38,328 nucleotides of DNA, from the NCBI GenBank assembly GCA_964431655.1, contig CAYSKJ010000010.1, forward strand, positions 1 through 38,328, in the 5' to 3' direction. The position numbers were made by a program, and so were the translations under genes. The notes under the pieces were generated by a model. That model worked only from the letters and a program-made list of their open reading frames with translations, searched no databases and had not been told where the DNA came from. Positions 7,568-15,312 of the stretch are shown one piece after another (position 1 is the stretch's first letter; each line of letters begins with the position of its first letter). Source of the stretch: CAYMEV01 sp964431655 [NCBI: uncultured bacterium] (GTDB lineage Bacteria > CAYMEV01).

Positions 7568-8392
7568 TTATACACTTATATATTCGGATTCTATCTCATG
7601 GCCCTTTTTCAGTGTATAGAGAAAATATCCGGGATTGCTGCCCCTGGCTGTGGATCCGGGATTATACTGGGTAAATTGCGGGTTTTTGCATGAAATGATA
7701 TAATATTTATGAATATGTCCTGAGAGGACGTATTTTATATGGTTCTTTCCAATAAAGTCCAATATATCCTTTTCATTTCGCAAGCGATGGAAAAATACGT
7801 CTCTTATTCCTCCAGGAGCCAGGAGGGAGTGATGGATAATAAGAAATACCGGCATATCCTTCTTGTTTTTGTTGAGGAAATCCTGGGCCAGTCCTATCTC
7901 TGCGGGGTCTGCATAGCCCGAGGCATCAAAGAATAGTGGATTGAAACGGGATGTATTTATGGATACAAAAATTGCCTGGTCTTCAAAAATTCGTATTTTG
8001 GGGTAAGGATAACTGATAAAATCGTCTTTTGAGGTAAAAAAACTGTGAAATAAATCGTTTTTTGAGGTAAGGTATGTATATTGGTCATGATTACCAGGAA
8101 TAATAAATAACTTCTTTTTATCTATGAAGTTATATATTATTTCCCTTGCCCGCAGAAATTCATGTTTCAGAGAAATTGCGGTAATATCACCTGAAAACAC
8201 TATATAATCCACACCGCGGGCTTTTATATCCCTTAAGACATTCAGAAGATTTCTTTCAGCATTAATCAGCTGGTATCTTCTCCTAAGATAGAGATTCAGG
8301 AATCCGGCAATCCTCTTGGAGAACAAACCGGGTATTATGCCGGGGCTGAAGGGGGCTGTAATATGGCTGTCGCTGAAATGTGCTATCTGCAT
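7568..8392 (-). CDS. Calcineurin-like metallophosphoesterase
   Basis: A 274-residue cytoplasmic phosphoesterase with the complete two-metal motif set in order: FSDSHI (residues 7-11), VFSGDIT, IPGNHDQY, IIHHSLL and LSGHIHKY. Such enzymes hydrolyse phosphomonoesters or phosphodiesters, including cyclic nucleotides and lipid precursors such as UDP-diacylglucosamine. The N-terminal insertion between DSH and GD (arginine-rich, around residues 25-45) gives no clear subfamily. It is convergent with the rep gene and ends 82 bases from it. The DUF1573 gene lies 21 bases upstream on the same strand. The substrate is not known. Confidence 0.85.
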   Translation of the reverse strand: MQIAHFSDSHITAPFSPGIIPGLFSKRIAGFLNLYLRRRYQLINAERNLLNVLRDIKARGVDYIVFSGDITAISLKHEFLRAREIIYNFIDKKKLFIIPGNHDQYTYLTSKNDLFHSFFTSKDDFISYPYPKIRIFEDQAIFVSINTSRFNPLFFDASGYADPAEIGLAQDFLNKNKKDMPVFLIIHHSLLAPGGIRDVFFHRLRNEKDILDFIGKNHIKYVLSGHIHKYYIISCKNPQFTQYNPGSTARGSNPGYFLYTLKKGHEIESEYISV

Positions 8393-8413
8393 GAATTAAT
8401 GGGCATTCCGGCT

Positions 8414-9502
8414 TTATTTTACATTTATAAGAAATAAGGGCACTTTTACAGTGGTCTGTTTGTCATAGAAAAGCTCTACAGTAATCTCGCCCGCCTGTCT
8501 GCTGTATTTTTCCTGAAGGGGCAGCAGGACGTCTATGGAGTGCCTTGAAAGCATATCCTCCCCGTTATAGCTGAAGGAAAGCTCTTCAAGGTCGGAATAT
8601 ACTCGTTTTATCCTGAACTTGTCATTGTTAGATGTATTTAAAAATATCTTCCTTCTGATGCCGGATTCAACTGCAGGCTGGGTTTTTTCAGCATTTATGT
8701 GTATGTTTATTGTCTCGGGATAGGCAGTTATATAGCTTTTCAGGGCCAGGTAAAGGCTTAGATCAAAACTTTCAATACCTTCATCATCTGTCCTTACCAG
8801 AAAATTATAGTTTGCCCTTCTTGCTTCCTTCATATCTTCAGCAATCTTTTTATAAGAGGTTTTAATGTCTATTCTCCATGCCGATTTCATGTTTTGAAGA
8901 ACATCTGTGCCCGTTGCAGGTCTTTGGCCGGGAGATCCCCCGGCAGAAACCCCGAGAATTTCCGATGGATTGCTGACAGGCTTATAGGTTATTTCAAATT
9001 TATTTGCTTTATCCTCTGCGCTGATTATTTTCAGGTCTTTATTTGAATAGGATATAAGAAAGTATGTTTCCATTATCAGTTCGCTGTCTATGTATACATT
9101 TACAAATTTCTTTTCATTGGGGTAAATGATATTATCATGAATAACGTTTATTTGTACGCTTAGCCTTAAATTTCTTACATGTGGGGAATTGGTGGTTACA
9201 AGAAGGCTTCTTGTAACTGTCTTATCGCTTTTTGAAATATTAATTTTAAGCTCTGCTTTTCCTGCCTGACCAGGCGGGATTAATCTGTCAAACTTTGTGA
9301 CAGAACAGCCTCATGTAGGGCGGGCATTCAGAATTTCAAGGGTCTCGTCGCCGATATTCCTGATTTCAAATACATGGACCAGTACCGGCTCATACTTGAA
9401 ATTGCTGTATACAGCCTTCTCCTGTTCAACATAAGGTTTGGGCTGGGCATATATCCAGCAGGAAATGAGAATAATAAAAATGGCAGCCAGAAAATTCTTC
9501 AT
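8414..9502 (-). CDS. DUF1573-domain secreted protein with in-frame UGA, candidate selenoprotein
   Basis: Two open segments, 9502-9314 and 9310-8414, are in the same frame and separated by one TGA at 9313-9311. Read through, they give a 362-residue protein. It has a signal peptide (MKNFLAAIFIILISCWIYA), then a DUF1573 domain: VHVFEIRNIGDETLEILNARPT, the UGA, then GCSVTKFDRLIPPGQAGKAEL. DUF1573 proteins normally have CGC here, so the UGA replaces the first Cys exactly, which is the classic mark of a selenocysteine codon (U64). Two stem-loops follow the UGA. The region after the UGA keeps family sequence and good coding character. The ATG at 9502 is preferred over the TTG at 9511. A nonsense mutation or sequencing error is the alternative. 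Confidence 0.7.
9261..9304 (-). other. Candidate SECIS stem-loops downstream of the UGA
   Basis: On the coding strand two hairpins follow the UGA. The first, 9304-9284, has a perfect 7-base stem TCTGTCA/TGACAGA and a CAAAGTT loop that begins 13 bases after the UGA. The second, 9277-9261, has stem GCCT/AGGC, extended by CC/GG across a bulged A, and the tetraloop GGTC, the apical motif of the E. coli fdhF SECIS. Its loop begins 39 bases after the UGA, slightly beyond the usual range. Neither is a perfect textbook element. Confidence 0.4.
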
Positions 9503-9562
9503 ATTCAACAACTCTTTATATTTTCTTGATTATATAATTAATTTAAAATATAAATCCTGTCA

Positions 9563-10267
9563 ATGAATAATTCACATAAAGAATTTTTTATATCCCTGAT
9601 GCGCCGGGATGATAAAATCCTTCTTGCCTACCCCTCATGCAGGAAAATCGCTGCATTTACGGATATTTACAGCAATTCCAGGATAATTGAATCAGAGGAC
9701 AATTATATTTTTGTAATTGAATCCCCTGAAAACAGCATATTTATTAACCCTTACCTTAAGCCCGATGGAATTATTGACAATCCAGCCATAAACCGGGAAA
9801 TAATAAATAAAAGGGTGAAGCTTTTCCGCTTCCAGGAATTTGATTATGGCAGAACAGAGCTTTTTTATGGCGGGGCTGAACATATTTTTTCCCTGTGCAT
9901 AAACAAGTCAACCTCGGAGGTATCCCTTCTGCATAACAATTATGAGATGGATATGGGAAAGGATTCCTTTATCCTGAAGTTTTCAGCAGGGTCTTTGGAG
10001 CCTTTCCTCAAATGCTTCCCCTGCGGAAGGAACAACCGGGGCATATTTGAACTGAACTATTTAAACGGCTTATACCGGGACAGGTACAGTCACAAGATCA
10101 TAACTGCAGGAAAGGACGCTGGCTTTAGAACGATGAGCTGTCCTTCCCTGTTCTTCTGCGAGTTATATGAGAGGCTTCAGACCAGGGACAGGGCAGAGGA
10201 TTATTTCAACACCCTGGTCTTCTCTGAAAAATCGCTGTTTCAAAAGATACGATCTCTGAAATACTGA
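9563..10267 (+). CDS. Hypothetical protein
   Basis: A 234-residue protein I do not recognise. It has no signal peptide or membrane segment, so it is probably cytoplasmic. It is rich in aromatic residues and Asn. Cysteines occur in scattered places (PSCRK, KCFPCGRN, MSCPSLFFCELY). The CFPC pair could be a redox or metal site, but a single CxxC is weak evidence. It is divergent from the DUF1573 gene with only 60 bases between their starts, so the two may share a control region. The ribosome binding site before the ATG at 9563 is poor, and an internal ATG at 9599 (MRRDDKILL) is an alternative start. It is followed by the HU gene 170 bases later. Confidence 0.65.
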   Translation: MNNSHKEFFISLMRRDDKILLAYPSCRKIAAFTDIYSNSRIIESEDNYIFVIESPENSIFINPYLKPDGIIDNPAINREIINKRVKLFRFQEFDYGRTELFYGGAEHIFSLCINKSTSEVSLLHNNYEMDMGKDSFILKFSAGSLEPFLKCFPCGRNNRGIFELNYLNGLYRDRYSHKIITAGKDAGFRTMSCPSLFFCELYERLQTRDRAEDYFNTLVFSEKSLFQKIRSLKY

Positions 10268-10314
10268 ATAATTACAGCAAAATATGAACCTGAAGCTGAA
10301 AATACCCTATAAAA

Positions 10315-10365
10315 GTGCATTTTTTTAAAAAAATAGCCTATAATGTGCATTTTTAGTGTATTTTT
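10315..10365 (+). repeat. Repeated GTGCATTTTT motifs upstream of the HU promoter
   Basis: GTGCATTTTT occurs at 10315-10324 and 10345-10354, each preceded by CCTATAA, with a third variant GTGTATTTTT at 10356-10365. The first two units (CCTATAA then GTGCATTTTT) are 30-31 bases apart, about three helical turns. They lie just upstream of the HU -35 box. A 7+7 T/A tract at 10320-10333 would bend the DNA. These are candidate binding sites for a regulator, perhaps HU itself. Confidence 0.4.
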
Positions 10366-10368
10366 CTC

Positions 10369-10397
10369 TTGATAATGAAAATTATTTGTTCTATTAA
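10369..10397 (+). promoter_or_regulatory. Sigma-70-like promoter of the HU gene
   Basis: TTGATA (10369-10374), a 17-base spacer and TATTAA (10392-10397) lie 40 bases before the start codon. A strong GAAAGGAG ribosome binding site follows. Spacing and position fit a highly expressed gene. Confidence 0.55.
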
Positions 10398-10436
10398 TAA
10401 TTACAAAAGTACCAAAACATACGAAAGGAGTAGAAA

Positions 10437-10712
10437 ATGAACAAAGCAGATTTAATTGCAAAGGTTGCAGCAAAATCAGGCCTTACCAAGAAAGACAGCG
10501 AGATTGCAGTAAATGGTGTAATGGATTCCCTCAAGGAAGCCTTAAAGAATGATGACAAAATTCAGCTTATCGGTTTTGGAACATTCAAGGTTGTTCAGAG
10601 GAAAGCAAGGAAAGGCATGAACATTCAGACAAAGAAACCCATAACCATCCCTGCAAAGAAAGCCGTCAGGTTTGTTCCTGGCAAGACACTCAAAGACATC
10701 GTAAACAAATAA
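10437..10712 (+). CDS. hup: DNA-binding protein HU
   Basis: A 91-residue member of the HU/IHF family, of full length. It begins MNKADLIAKVAAKSGLTKKD and contains the family core IQLIGFGTFKV, followed by the DNA-contacting arm with KARKGMNIQTKKPITIPAKKAVRFVPGK. HU dimers bend and compact DNA without strong sequence preference and assist initiation at replication origins. The gene is a single unit with its own promoter, a strong GGAG ribosome binding site and a clear terminator right after the stop. Whether it serves the nearby plasmid-type origin is unknown, but plasmid and chromosomal initiators often need HU or IHF. Confidence 0.95.
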   Translation: MNKADLIAKVAAKSGLTKKDSEIAVNGVMDSLKEALKNDDKIQLIGFGTFKVVQRKARKGMNIQTKKPITIPAKKAVRFVPGKTLKDIVNK

Positions 10713-10730
10713 GTTTACTCTGTAGGTCAA

Positions 10731-10761
10731 AAGGGGATAGCTCAGGCTATCCCCTTTTTTT
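10731..10761 (+). terminator. Rho-independent terminator after HU
   Basis: An 11-base perfect stem AAGGGGATAGC/GCTATCCCCTT with TCAG loop (10731-10756) is followed by a run of T to 10761. The convergent phosphatidyltransferase gene ends at 10747, inside the stem, so the hairpin probably ends transcripts from both sides. Confidence 0.9.
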
Positions 10762-11298
10762 ATGCAGTATCATAATATAGGGTATAGCGCTAAGTATGGA
10801 AATAAGGGCGAGAAAATAGGCTGTAATATGGATTATCAGCTGTAGGCTGGGAATATGAATATAGAGGATTGCAGCCCTTGCAAATAGGACAGCTATTAAA
10901 AGTATGCACTGAAGTACGGTCTTTATCTTGCCAAAAACCTTGGCCTGGGGATTCAGGGATAAGTAGCTGATAAGAGGCCTTATTATTATATTAATGCTTA
11001 TTTCCCTCATCGTGAGTATAAAAAGTACAGCTGCGGGTATCCAGCCTTCAAAGAAAAGGGCCGAGAAGGCTGTTATGTAGAAAGCAACATCGGCAATGGG
11101 GTCCAGCAGTTTGCCCGTTATGGTAATCTGGTTCCTGGCCCTTGCTATATGTCCGTCCATTATATCAGAATAAATTGCGATTATAACCAGAAGAAGGCAA
11201 AGCCCTGATGAAACAGCCGTATTTTCTATAAATACAAAGAATGCAAAAAGAGGCGATAATAAAAGCCTCAAGGTTGTAAGCTTTATCGGCAGATTCAA
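10747..11298 (-). CDS. CDP-alcohol phosphatidyltransferase family protein
   Basis: A 183-residue integral membrane enzyme with about five or six hydrophobic helices. The family motif is perfect: SDIMDGHIAR (D-x2-DG-x2-AR), then eight residues to GKLLDPIAD (G-x3-D-x3-D). Such enzymes exchange CMP on CDP-diacylglycerol for an alcohol to make phospholipids. It lacks the Lys after DPIAD that is usual in PgsA and present in the divergent paralogue at 11383-11979, so its alcohol acceptor may differ (inositol, choline or a head group yet to be found). The only in-frame start is TTG at 11298. An ATG at 11309 with a well-placed AAAGGA leads into only four codons, because of an 11-base duplication. Confidence 0.85.
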   Translation of the reverse strand: MNLPIKLTTLRLLLSPLFAFFVFIENTAVSSGLCLLLVIIAIYSDIMDGHIARARNQITITGKLLDPIADVAFYITAFSALFFEGWIPAAVLFILTMREISINIIIRPLISYLSLNPQAKVFGKIKTVLQCILLIAVLFARAAILYIHIPSLQLIIHITAYFLALISILSAIPYIMILHKKRG

Positions 11299-11382
11299 GG
11301 GAGATTCATTAATCCTTTCTTTTTTTATCCTTTGCCAGTGATAATAATGGACAACAGAAAATAAATCTATAAAATTGTTGGA

Positions 11383-11979
11383 ATGAACATGCTCAATATA
11401 AAGGACAATATTCCAAACACCTTAACACTGTTGAGAATAATAATGCTTCCCATGTTTATCATTCTCCTGGTTTATAACCATGTCCACCTGGCCCTTCTGA
11501 CTTTTTTTTTTGCGTCCCTCACAGATATACTGGACGGGTATTTTGCGAGGATTCTCAACCAGAAAACAGAACTGGGCTCCTATCTGGACCCCATAGCGGA
11601 CAAGATCCTGATCAACTCTTCCCTTATCGTCTTTTCCACCATGGATATCAACAGTGCAAGCGGTATAATCCCCCTGTGGTATACCATAATAGTAATCAGC
11701 AGGGACATCATAATTATTTTTGGCTACTTTGTCGTCTTTTTCATAGCCGGCAAGGTAAAGGTTGTGCCGAGCAGGGAAGGCAAGGCCACATCCTTCCTCA
11801 ATGTTTTTGTTATAGGGCTGGTCCTTGTATTTTTGAGCCTGGGTCTCAGTCAGCCCTATTTTGACAAAATTAAATATTTACTGTATTTTGTCTCAGTTAT
11901 AACAGTTATCAGCGGTTTAAAATACATATTGCAGGGGATAAACCTCATAAATGCAGGCCAGGACCATATATCTGATTAG
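11383..11979 (+). CDS. pgsA: CDP-diacylglycerol-glycerol-3-phosphate 3-phosphatidyltransferase-like protein
   Basis: A 198-residue integral membrane protein. The motif TDILDGYFAR, eight residues, GSYLDPIADK matches the CDP-alcohol phosphatidyltransferase signature, and the Lys after DPIAD is usual in PgsA. PgsA makes phosphatidylglycerol phosphate from CDP-diacylglycerol and glycerol 3-phosphate, the first step to phosphatidylglycerol and cardiolipin. The N-terminus NIPNTLTLLRIIMLP is also PgsA-like. The gene is divergent from its paralogue at 10747-11298. Its last 29 bases overlap the following radical SAM gene, so those two are translated from one message. Function as PgsA is well supported by family, not proved. 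Confidence 0.85.
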   Translation: MNMLNIKDNIPNTLTLLRIIMLPMFIILLVYNHVHLALLTFFFASLTDILDGYFARILNQKTELGSYLDPIADKILINSSLIVFSTMDINSASGIIPLWYTIIVISRDIIIIFGYFVVFFIAGKVKVVPSREGKATSFLNVFVIGLVLVFLSLGLSQPYFDKIKYLLYFVSVITVISGLKYILQGINLINAGQDHISD

Positions 11980-13282
11980 TCCATACCCCGAAAGACAGCT
12001 ATGGAAAAAGAAGAAAAGCATATTCAAGCTGCCCCCTTTCAGTCTTTTCCTGCTTAAGGCATTAACCCCTCCCAGGTATGAAATACTGCTTATAGATGAA
12101 TCCCAGGAGGATATTGATTTTACTTCTATAAATAATTCCATAGTATGCATATCCATAATGACATCCAATGCCGGCAGGGGTTACGAGACAGCCGATATTC
12201 TAAAAAAAAATGGCAATATTATAATATTCGGAGGTATTCACTCCTCGGCCCTTCCCCGGGAGGCAGTGAAGCATGCCGATTCCGTATGCATAGGAGAAGT
12301 GGAGAATGTATGGATAGGCCTTCTTAATGATATAGCCAAGAACCGGCTCAAAAGGGTTTACCACAGCCGTCAGAGGCCATACAGCAGTGATGTTCCCGCC
12401 GTAAGCTATATTAAAGGGTCATATCTGGTAAAAAACCTGATATCCATTACCAGGGGATGCCCCTATAACTGTGATTTCTGCAGTGTGAGCAGGTTTTTCG
12501 GAACAAAATACCGGAAACGTCCTCTTTCCTCAGCCTTCTATGATTTTGCCCTCAGGGGTTTCGGCATGTTTATAGTGCTGGATGACAACCTTACCATTGA
12601 CAGGGACTATTTCCTCGCTTTGTGCAGGCTTATCAGGAAGCTGGGAATCCGTTGGGTGGGGCAGGCATCCATCGGTGCGCTCAATGATGAAGAAACGGTA
12701 AAAGCAATGAAGTCCTGCGGTTGTTCAGCGCTTTTAATAGGTATTGAAAGTGTTTCTGACCTGGATGGCAGGGCCTATTTAAAGCACAAATCCGCGGGAA
12801 CAGCCGAGGATGTGATCAAAAAGGTTCATGACAGCGGTATTCTTATTCATGGCAGTTTTATCTTCGGCTTTGACAAGGATAGCGTGGAATCCTTTAAAAA
12901 TACCTATTTGTTCTGCATAGAAAACAGGATTGAAACGGCAAATTTCAGCATACTTGTCCCCTATCCACAGACCAGGGTGCTCAGGGAGATGGTTGAGAAA
13001 GGAAGGATGCGGAGCTTTCATGACTGGGACAGCTTTGACAGGCTTGCCCTTACCTTCCGTATGAAATCCCTTGAGGAAGATGTTCTGAAAAAGTGCATAA
13101 TACGCCTGTATAAAGACTTCTACAGCCTGAGAAACATACTGGGCAAAATACCCCTGAAAAGCCTTTATGTTTTTCTGCTTTACATTTCCTACACCTTTTA
13201 TTACCGCAAGGGCATAAAGAAATACGAGGAGATATACAGCAGGGACAGCTGTGATATGGCAGGCTCCGGAGGGAACAAGTAA
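11951..13282 (+). CDS. B12-binding-type radical SAM protein
   Basis: A 443-residue class B radical SAM protein. Residues 1-120 form a Rossmann-like B12-binding-type domain with the end motif GGIHSSALPREAVKHADSVCIGEVE. The radical SAM cluster motif is CPYNCDFC (Cys170, Cys174, Cys177). GQASIG and LLIGIES belong to the TIM-barrel strands and SAM-binding region. The classic cobalamin DxHxxG lower-axial motif is not evident, so cobalamin binding is uncertain. Members methylate or rearrange unactivated carbons in lipids and small molecules. It starts inside pgsA (29-base overlap), so a lipid substrate is a reasonable guess. The C-terminus contains a hydrophobic patch (LYVFLLYISYTFYY) that may touch the membrane. 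Confidence 0.85.
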   Translation: MQARTIYLISPYPERQLWKKKKSIFKLPPFSLFLLKALTPPRYEILLIDESQEDIDFTSINNSIVCISIMTSNAGRGYETADILKKNGNIIIFGGIHSSALPREAVKHADSVCIGEVENVWIGLLNDIAKNRLKRVYHSRQRPYSSDVPAVSYIKGSYLVKNLISITRGCPYNCDFCSVSRFFGTKYRKRPLSSAFYDFALRGFGMFIVLDDNLTIDRDYFLALCRLIRKLGIRWVGQASIGALNDEETVKAMKSCGCSALLIGIESVSDLDGRAYLKHKSAGTAEDVIKKVHDSGILIHGSFIFGFDKDSVESFKNTYLFCIENRIETANFSILVPYPQTRVLREMVEKGRMRSFHDWDSFDRLALTFRMKSLEEDVLKKCIIRLYKDFYSLRNILGKIPLKSLYVFLLYISYTFYYRKGIKKYEEIYSRDSCDMAGSGGNK

Positions 13283-13401
13283 GATTTCAGGCTGTATAAT
13301 AGATTGCATTTACATCTTTTTATCTTATTTTAATATGGATTTATAATAAAAGCCAGGCTATACTGGCATGTGAATATAATTATTATAACGGGAGATTTTT
13401 T

Positions 13402-14118
13402 ATGGTTAAATGTTTTTTATCTATGATGTGTGCCGTTTCACTGCTCGTCTTATGCTCCTGTGCTCCCGAAACCATTCTGGGAATTGATGACTATTATTCT
13501 CAGGGCAGGGCCTTTGAAGAGAAGGGTGACATAAAAAATGCCAGGAAGGCCTACGAGAATCTGCTGAAATACTACCCGAGGTCTCCCTATACCAAGGAAG
13601 TAATGCTCAAGACCGCCCAGTTCAAGTATCAGCAGGAGGATTATGTAGAAGCCCTTGCTGATTTTCTGATATACCAGAAATACTATGAAAGTTATGATGA
13701 GTCAGAATATATACAGTATATGACAGCAAACTGCTATTTTTATGCCAGGCTTCCCCATGACAGGGATCAGACCTTTATGAACAATGCCTTATCCGGGTTC
13801 CAGGCCCTGATTTATAACTATCCCGACAGCGGGTACCTGCCCGATGCCATAGAAAAAATCAGGATAATCAACGGAGAAAAGGCCCGGGCAGAGATGGATG
13901 TTGCAGTGCAGTACTACAAGACAAGGGCATATACTGCCTCAAGGGAAAGGCTTCTATACCTCCTGGAAAATTATCCCGGCCACGGTTTTGAGGAAGAGGC
14001 CTATTACCGTCTCGCCATGATATTTCAGAGATTCGACAAACAGGAAGATTATGAGAAATATTATAATCTGCTGAAAGAGAGCTATCCGGATTCAAAGTAT
14101 CTGGGCAGAATGGACTGA
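13402..14118 (+). CDS. BamD-like outer-membrane lipoprotein with TPR repeats
   Basis: A 238-residue lipoprotein. The signal peptide ends in the lipobox VLCSC, with acylated Cys20. The mature part contains repeated TPR-like helical pairs: YYSQGRAFEEKGDIKNARKA, LLKYYPRSPYTKEVMLK and FQALIYNYPDSGYLPDA. This YfiO/BamD pattern ([FY]P.S.Y) is that of the BAM complex lipoprotein, which helps insert outer-membrane barrel proteins. Length is close to E. coli BamD (245). Other TPR lipoproteins such as CpoB share the pattern, so BamD is likely but not certain. It is a single gene, convergent with the bactofilin at a 5-base distance, and is preceded by a good GGGAG ribosome binding site. Confidence 0.75.
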   Translation: MVKCFLSMMCAVSLLVLCSCAPETILGIDDYYSQGRAFEEKGDIKNARKAYENLLKYYPRSPYTKEVMLKTAQFKYQQEDYVEALADFLIYQKYYESYDESEYIQYMTANCYFYARLPHDRDQTFMNNALSGFQALIYNYPDSGYLPDAIEKIRIINGEKARAEMDVAVQYYKTRAYTASRERLLYLLENYPGHGFEEEAYYRLAMIFQRFDKQEDYEKYYNLLKESYPDSKYLGRMD

Positions 14119-14123
14119 CCGAT

Positions 14124-14465
14124 TTATTTCCTCATGGTAAAACGGCCTATGAAGGTGCCGTTTTCCTGAATTTCAAAATACTTTGTTATTATATCCCCTT
14201 TTACTGTTCCTGTATTGTGTATGGTTACCTTGCTGCTGCAGAGGACATCTCCCTCCAGTTCACCATGCACATAGATATTGCAGGCTTTGACGAGACCGTG
14301 CACTGACCCTGAAGGCCCGATTATAACGTCACCGTCAGAATGAATGCTGGATTCAAAATAGCCGTCGATCCTTACACTGCCCGGGCAGTAAAGGGTTTTA
14401 TCCTTCAGGGAGGTATTTTTCGACATAATGGCAAGGATAGGCATATTGTTCTTATTATTGTTCAA
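14124..14465 (-). CDS. Bactofilin (polymer-forming cytoskeletal protein)
   Basis: A 113-residue DUF583 protein. The body is a right-handed beta-helix with repeating valine- and glycine-rich turns: GSVRIDGYFESSIHSDGDV, GPSGSVHGLVKACNIYVHGE and GTVKGDIITKYFEIQENGTF. Bactofilins form nonpolar filaments that scaffold cell-shape and chromosome-segregation proteins. The N-terminal tail is short (about 15 residues) and the C-terminal tail almost absent. Its start overlaps the end of the second ParB by 11 bases, so parA, parB and the bactofilin form one operon. In Myxococcus and others, bactofilins bind ParB-type proteins and organise the origin region. That makes the linkage functionally sensible here. 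Confidence 0.9.
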   Translation of the reverse strand: MNNNKNNMPILAIMSKNTSLKDKTLYCPGSVRIDGYFESSIHSDGDVIIGPSGSVHGLVKACNIYVHGELEGDVLCSSKVTIHNTGTVKGDIITKYFEIQENGTFIGRFTMRK

Positions 14466-15312
14466 TGCTCAAAAGCCTCTGGTATATCTTATCAAAATCA
14501 TCTTTGGAATAATAGTCTATCCTTATATATCCCTTGCCGTCTCTTGAACTGCTGATTGATACCCTGGTATTCAGTGCGTTGACAAGCTGTTGTTCAATAT
14601 TCTTAAGGTTGGGGTCCTTTGGATTTTTCTGAAGCTTTTTCTGCCTGGCCATGTCCTTGATAAGCTTTTCAAGCTGGTTTACTGACAGTCTGGATTTTAT
14701 TGTGTGATTAAATACCTCTATCATTCTTGCCTCCTCAGAAAGGGATAGCAAAGCCCTGCAATGTCCCATGGATATATCTCCCCGGTTAAGGGATTCCTTG
14801 ATGACTTCCGGTAGCTTGAGCAGTCTTATATGGTTTGTTATATTGCTTCTGTCAATATTAAGCCTCTGGGAGAGTTCATTGTGCGTTATATTCAGTTTTT
14901 CAACTATTGATTTGAAACTGTATGCCTTTTCCAGCGGAGTGAGGTCATCCCTCTGTATGTTTTCTATGAGGCTGACTATCATGAACTGCTGTTCATTGTA
15001 GTCCCTTATCAGGGCAGGTATCTTTGAAAGACCTGCCATCCTGGCAGCAAGAAACCTTCTTTCCCCGGCTATTATATAATAATCATCCCCTTTCCTTGAA
15101 AGCAGGATTGGCTGGATTACTCCATTGGCCTTGATTGATTCAGATAGCTCGTTTAATAGCTCTTCCCGGAATATTTTTCTGGGCTGGTAAGGATTGGACC
15201 TGATGACGGATATGTCAACAAGCTGGACCTGGCTGCTGTCTTTTTTGCTGTCGGGATAGTCTCCGAGAAGCGAAGCCAATCCCTTTCCTAAACCTTTTCT
15301 GGGGCTTGTCAT
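14455..15312 (-). CDS. parB: Chromosome-partition protein ParB (Spo0J)
   Basis: A 285-residue chromosomal-type ParB. The start MTSPRKGLGKGLASLLGDY is the usual N-terminus, with the ParA-activating GLGKGL segment. CTP-binding motifs are GERRFLAARMAG and ENIQRDDLTPLEKA. The helix-turn-helix is HNELSQRLNIDRSNITNHIRLLKLP, and a C-terminal dimerisation domain follows. The ATG at 15312 overlaps the parA stop as ATGA; the frame stays open to 15357 but that extension has no family similarity. It should bind the parS-like palindrome at 16089-16104. Together with ParA it segregates the origin region. It is distinct from the plasmid-type ParB at 4980-5879. Confidence 0.93.
   Translation of the reverse strand: MTSPRKGLGKGLASLLGDYPDSKKDSSQVQLVDISVIRSNPYQPRKIFREELLNELSESIKANGVIQPILLSRKGDDYYIIAGERRFLAARMAGLSKIPALIRDYNEQQFMIVSLIENIQRDDLTPLEKAYSFKSIVEKLNITHNELSQRLNIDRSNITNHIRLLKLPEVIKESLNRGDISMGHCRALLSLSEEARMIEVFNHTIKSRLSVNQLEKLIKDMARQKKLQKNPKDPNLKNIEQQLVNALNTRVSISSSRDGKGYIRIDYYSKDDFDKIYQRLLSIEQ

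Noticed and set aside
8414-9073. A separate gene starting at the ATG near 9073
   Set aside because: The same frame is open upstream to the UGA at 9313-9311 and carries conserved DUF1573 sequence, so this ATG is internal to the longer gene.
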